Positions 12,623 through 16,068 of a stretch of 16,068 bases of DNA are shown here, piece by piece. Within the stretch, counting starts at the first letter, position 1; each line of letters begins with the position of its first letter. The stretch is taken from contig CAZMCU010000039.1 in NCBI GenBank assembly GCA_964564915.1, positions 1 to 16,068 on the forward strand, written 5' to 3'. This stretch comes from JAFGBM01 sp964564915. Lineage in GTDB: Bacteria > Actinomycetota > Actinomycetes > Actinomycetales > Demequinaceae. Position numbers and translations under genes: made by a program. The notes under the pieces were generated by a model that searched no databases, was not told the DNA's origin, and saw only the letters and a list, made by a program, of their open reading frames with translations.

Positions 12623-13699
12623 ATGCCCGACTCCGACGCCATCTCCCCGCTCGACGCGGGCGCGGTCGCGCGCGCGGTGGATGCGGCTATCGCGGCCTTT
12701 CGGGAGGCGGAATCCCTTGAGCAACTGAAGGAGGCGCGCCTCGCACACACGGGGGATAAGGCACCGCTGACGTTCGCGAATCGGGCGATCGGCGGCCTTG
12801 ACCCAGCCGACCGGGCAAAGGCGGGTCAGGCGCTCGGCGGGGCGAGGGTGCGCATCGGGGAGGCGCTGTCCACGAGACAAGCCGAACTCGAGGAGATCCG
12901 CAACCAACGCGTCCTGATCGAGGAGCGTGTTGACGTCACCCTTCCGGTTGAGCGAACCCCTCGTGGGGCCCGCCACCCGCTTGAGACGCTTCAGGAGCAC
13001 ATGGCCGACGTTTTCATCGCGATGGGATGGGAAGTGGCCGAGGGGCCGGAGGTCGAAACGGAATGGCACAACTTCGACGCCCTCAACTTCGATCCCGACC
13101 ACCCTGCTCGGGCGATGCAAGACACGTTCTTCATCGAACCGCACGAGTCGGGACTCCTCCTTCGCACCCACACGTCACCCGTCCAGGTGCGCGCCCTCCT
13201 AGAGCGAGACCTGCCCATCTACGTTGTCTGCCCCGGAAAGACCTTCCGTACGGACGAGCTCGACCCGACCCATACCCCGGTTTTCCACCAAATCGAGGGC
13301 CTCGCGGTCGACAAGGGCCTGACGATGGCCCACCTCAAGGGAACCCTCGATCACCTGGCGCGGGCCATGTTCGGAGCCGATGCGACCACGCGCCTCCGCC
13401 CGTCGTTCTTCCCGTTCACGGAGCCCTCCGCGGAGATGGACCTGCGGTGCTTCGTCTGCCACGGGGACGACGCGGCATGCCGAACGTGTAAGGGGACCGG
13501 CTGGATCGAGTGGGGTGGGTGTGGCATGACGCACCCGAACGTCTTGCGATCGGCGGGCGTGGATCCCGACGTGTACACCGCTTTCGCGTTCGGCATGGGC
13601 ATCGAGCGGACGATGATGTTCCGCCACGGAGTCACCGACATGCGGGACATGGTCGAGGGAGATATGCGGTTCTCACGCCAGTTCGGGATGGAGGTCTAG
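12623..13699 (+). CDS. pheS: Phenylalanyl-tRNA synthetase alpha subunit
   Basis: A 358-aa catalytic subunit of the (alpha-beta)2 enzyme that charges tRNA-Phe. An N-terminal helical region (about 1-95, with the SLEQLKEARLAHTGDKAPLT tRNA-binding arm) precedes the class II core. Visible: MGWEVAEGPEVE, motif 2 FRTDELDPTHTPVFHQIEG at about 207-226, a C-x2-C-x6-C-x2-C cluster (CFVCHGDDAACRTC) followed by GWIEWGGCGMTHPNVL, and motif 3 FAFGMGIERTMMF near 322. The Cys cluster is usual in actinobacterial PheS. The ATG at 12623 follows GAAAGG by 5 nt. The upstream open frame lies in the cyclase gene and is not used. The stop TAG abuts the pheT ATG. Confidence 0.96.
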   Translation: MPDSDAISPLDAGAVARAVDAAIAAFREAESLEQLKEARLAHTGDKAPLTFANRAIGGLDPADRAKAGQALGGARVRIGEALSTRQAELEEIRNQRVLIEERVDVTLPVERTPRGARHPLETLQEHMADVFIAMGWEVAEGPEVETEWHNFDALNFDPDHPARAMQDTFFIEPHESGLLLRTHTSPVQVRALLERDLPIYVVCPGKTFRTDELDPTHTPVFHQIEGLAVDKGLTMAHLKGTLDHLARAMFGADATTRLRPSFFPFTEPSAEMDLRCFVCHGDDAACRTCKGTGWIEWGGCGMTHPNVLRSAGVDPDVYTAFAFGMGIERTMMFRHGVTDMRDMVEGDMRFSRQFGMEV

Positions 13700-16068
13700 A
13701 TGCCTTTCATTCCGCTGGGTTGGTTGAGGGAGATCGTCGATGTCGTCCCCGGATCCTCCGCAGAGGACATCGCCGCCGCACTCGTGCGCGTCGGGCTGGA
13801 AGAGGAGGGCATCCACGGTTCGGGAGTCACCGGCCCCCTCGTCGTCGGTAAGGTGCTCTCGATTGACAACGAGTCGCAATCCAACGGCAAGACCATCCGG
13901 TACTGCCGGGTCGACGTCGGGCCCGACCTCAACGATCCCGCGGGTCCAAGCGCGACCGAGAAGGGCCAGGAGTTCCCCGCGAGCCGCGGAATCGTGTGCG
14001 GGGCCCACAACTTCGAGGTGGGGGACCTCGTTCCCGTCGTTCTCCCCGGGGCCGTTCTTCCCGGACCGTTCCCGATCACCGCGCGCAAGACCTACGGGCA
14101 CATTTCCGATGGCATGATCTGCTCCGAGCGCGAACTGGGGCTTGGGGAGGATCACAGCGGGATCATTGTCTTGACGCGCATGGGGTTTGCGGCCAAGGCA
14201 CTTCAACCCGGCCAGGACCTGATCGACCTCCTGCGGCTCGGGGACCAGTCCCTGGAGATCTCCGTTACCCCCGATCGCGGATACTGCTTCTCGATGCGTG
14301 GGGTCGCGCGCGAGTATTCGCACTCGACGGGAGAGGAGTTCCACGATCCCGCCGCCGCGGTCACGGTATCGCCGGTCGGTTCGACGCCGGGTGGCTTCCC
14401 GATCGAGATCGACGACCAGGAACCCATCCGGGCGCGCGTGGGTTGCGATCGGTTTGTCGCGCGCGTGGTGAGGGGCATCGACGCGACGGCCCCCACCCCG
14501 GCCTGGATGCAGAGGCGTCTCATTCAGTCGGGCATGCGTCCCATCCGTCTCGCCGTCGACGTCACCAACTACGTCATGCTCGAACTCGGCCAACCCATTG
14601 GTATTTACGACGCGGGAAAGGTTGATGGGCCCATCGTCGTCAGGCGCGCCAAGGCCGGCGAGACGGTGAGGACCCTCGATGGCCAGGACCGCACCCTGCA
14701 CCCGGAGGACCTGGTCATCACGGATTCGCCCGGGCTGGAAAAGGGCGCCAAGAAGGGGTCTCGCGTTCTCGCGTTTGCGGGGGTCATGGGTGGCGAGTCG
14801 TCGGAAGTCTCGGATACGACGACCGAGGTTCTGATCGAAGCCGCGCACTTCGACCCCGTGACCATCGCTCGGACCATGAGGCGGCACCGGCTGGCCTCGG
14901 AGGCGAGTAAGCGTTTCGAGCGGGGCGTCGATACGGCCATGCCACCGATCGCCGCCCAGCGGGTCGTCGACCTCATCGTCGAGTATGGGGGAGGTGTCGC
15001 CGATCCGGAGTCTACGGACATCGACGACACCCCCGATCCCGTTGCCATCTCCATGCGGGAGGATTTCCCCGACCGTATCGTCGGCGTCGAATACGCCCCG
15101 GGCGAGGTGCTCGCGACCCTCCTCTCGATTGGGTGCGGCGTGATGGAGAAGAGCGGGAAACTTGCGGTGGTTCCCCCGAGTTGGCGGCCCGACCTGCGCG
15201 CGCCAATCGATCTCGTCGAGGAGGTCGCGCGGCTTCACGGATACGCGGAACTCCCGTCCGTCCTGCCCCTTGCGCCACCCGGGCGCGGGTTGACCCACGC
15301 CCAGAGGGTGCGTCGCAGTGTCGCCCGCGCGCTCGCCGCGCGCGGCCTGACCGAGGTGCTTACCTATCCGTTCATCTCGGAGCAACGGCTCCACGACATG
15401 ATGGTCGGCGGACCCGAGGATTGGCGTCGCAAGACCATCCGGCTAGCCAATCCGCTCGACGAGGCCAAACCGTTTCTCCGCACCACGGTCCTCGAAACGA
15501 TCTTCGACGCCGCAGCGGTCAATATGTCCCGTGGGGTAACAAACATGGCGATCTTTGAGATTGGGCATGCGTACCTCAACGAGGGGACGGGCGTCGCCCC
15601 CCGCCCGCACGTGACGAAGCGGCCGACCCCCGCCCAGATCGCCGAACTCGACCGGGCGCTCCCGGCTCAGCCTCTGCAGGTGGTCGGGCTCTTCTACGGG
15701 AACCGATTGCGGCACTCGTGGGACACGAGGCCCGTGCCCTATGACTGGACCGATGCGGTTGCGGCGGCGATGGAGGTTGCGCGAGCCGCCGGGCTCACGT
15801 TCGACTTATCGCCCGGTGAGGCGACGCCGTTCCATCCCGGACGGACCGCCAAGTTGACCCTCAAGACGGGGCCGGGCAAACGGGCTCAGTGCGTCGCGTA
15901 CGCGGGCGAGTTGCACCCGAAGGCGATCGAGAACTTCGGGTTGCCCGCTCGGTCGTGTGGGTTTGCGGTCTCCCTCGACCCGGTCATCGAGGCGTCGAAG
16001 GATGTGCTGGTGCACGCCGTTCCCGTGCCGACCACGCCGCTCGCGAAGGAGGACTTCGCGTTCATCGT
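13700..16068 (+). CDS. pheT: Phenylalanyl-tRNA synthetase beta subunit (3' end outside window)
   Basis: 789 codons are present. The ATG at 13700 directly follows the pheS stop (TAGATG). Domains in order: an N-terminal strand region MPFIPLGWLREIVD, an EMAP-like tRNA-binding domain (about 45-150, GPLVVGKVLSI ... DGMICSERELGLG), the B3/B4 editing domain (about 243-400, VGCDRFVARVVRG ... VDVTNYVMLELGQP ... RFERGVD), the B5 DNA-binding-like fold (about 446-515, WRPDLRAPIDLVEEVARLHGY), a degenerate class II core, and the first residues of the FDX-ACB anticodon-binding domain (KEDFAFI) at the window edge. The C-terminus is missing only because the window stops. Odd: the editing-site His usually found in GQP.HAFD is Gly301 here (GQPIGIYDA). 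Confidence 0.96.
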   Translation, partial: MPFIPLGWLREIVDVVPGSSAEDIAAALVRVGLEEEGIHGSGVTGPLVVGKVLSIDNESQSNGKTIRYCRVDVGPDLNDPAGPSATEKGQEFPASRGIVCGAHNFEVGDLVPVVLPGAVLPGPFPITARKTYGHISDGMICSERELGLGEDHSGIIVLTRMGFAAKALQPGQDLIDLLRLGDQSLEISVTPDRGYCFSMRGVAREYSHSTGEEFHDPAAAVTVSPVGSTPGGFPIEIDDQEPIRARVGCDRFVARVVRGIDATAPTPAWMQRRLIQSGMRPIRLAVDVTNYVMLELGQPIGIYDAGKVDGPIVVRRAKAGETVRTLDGQDRTLHPEDLVITDSPGLEKGAKKGSRVLAFAGVMGGESSEVSDTTTEVLIEAAHFDPVTIARTMRRHRLASEASKRFERGVDTAMPPIAAQRVVDLIVEYGGGVADPESTDIDDTPDPVAISMREDFPDRIVGVEYAPGEVLATLLSIGCGVMEKSGKLAVVPPSWRPDLRAPIDLVEEVARLHGYAELPSVLPLAPPGRGLTHAQRVRRSVARALAARGLTEVLTYPFISEQRLHDMMVGGPEDWRRKTIRLANPLDEAKPFLRTTVLETIFDAAAVNMSRGVTNMAIFEIGHAYLNEGTGVAPRPHVTKRPTPAQIAELDRALPAQPLQVVGLFYGNRLRHSWDTRPVPYDWTDAVAAAMEVARAAGLTFDLSPGEATPFHPGRTAKLTLKTGPGKRAQCVAYAGELHPKAIENFGLPARSCGFAVSLDPVIEASKDVLVHAVPVPTTPLAKEDFAFI

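Noticed and set aside
13673..15394. Long open frame (573 codons) on the minus strand
   Set aside because: It lies antisense to pheS/pheT, whose domains are unmistakable; it is rich in Arg, Gly, Asp and His as expected of a GC-rich shadow frame and has no recognisable motif.
1..16068. tRNA, rRNA, transposase, integrase or CRISPR features
   Set aside because: None could be recognised anywhere in the window by reading both strands; weakly structured RNAs could be missed without a covariance search.

Overview
The window is high-GC, densely packed bacterial DNA that reads as a member of the Actinobacteria (Actinomycetota). The basis is the bifunctional-type PriA isomerase, the block infC-rpmI-rplT-SpoU methyltransferase-pheS-pheT, and promoters of the form TANNNT placed exactly for leaderless transcripts. 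Two runs of exactly 100 Ns show that this is a scaffolded draft, probably a metagenome or single-cell assembly.

Layout. (1) 1-5203, plus strand: histidine biosynthesis. It holds the last codons of hisD, an inserted RCC1-propeller lipoprotein gene, hisC, hisB, an unrecognised 171-aa gene, hisH and priA. Tight overlaps (ATGA, GTGA) couple hisC-hisB-orf. TAGACT boxes exactly 6 nt before the hisC and hisH start codons suggest that both begin leaderless transcripts, so the cluster would be split into several transcription units. (2) 5258-8710, minus strand: an accessory cassette of five genes. Three encode single-pass membrane coiled-coil proteins that share a C-terminal two-cysteine motif, and two encode trypsin-like serine protease lipoproteins that end in a C-terminal cysteine. 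In transcription order it reads coiled-coil A, protease 1, coiled-coil B, coiled-coil C, protease 2. This is the strongest candidate for an undescribed system and looks like a duplicated envelope module of membrane coiled-coil protein plus protease. (3) 8711-11314, plus strand: infC (ATC start codon, an apparent attenuator in its leader, and a long low-complexity tail), rpmI, rplT and an rRNA/tRNA 2'-O-methyltransferase. (4) 11327-12588: a membrane diguanylate cyclase interrupted by an assembly gap. (5) 12623-16068: pheS and pheT, with pheT running off the window.

How the parts fit. Core biosynthesis and translation blocks carry extracytoplasmic or signalling genes inserted at their boundaries: RCC1 lipoprotein after hisD, protease cassette after priA, diguanylate cyclase before pheS. 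The N-run at 5545-5644 is probably an assembly artefact, because the same 55 bp flanks it on both sides. Removing it together with one copy gives an intact 243-aa protease. The N-run at 11708-11807 has no such duplication and hides real sequence.
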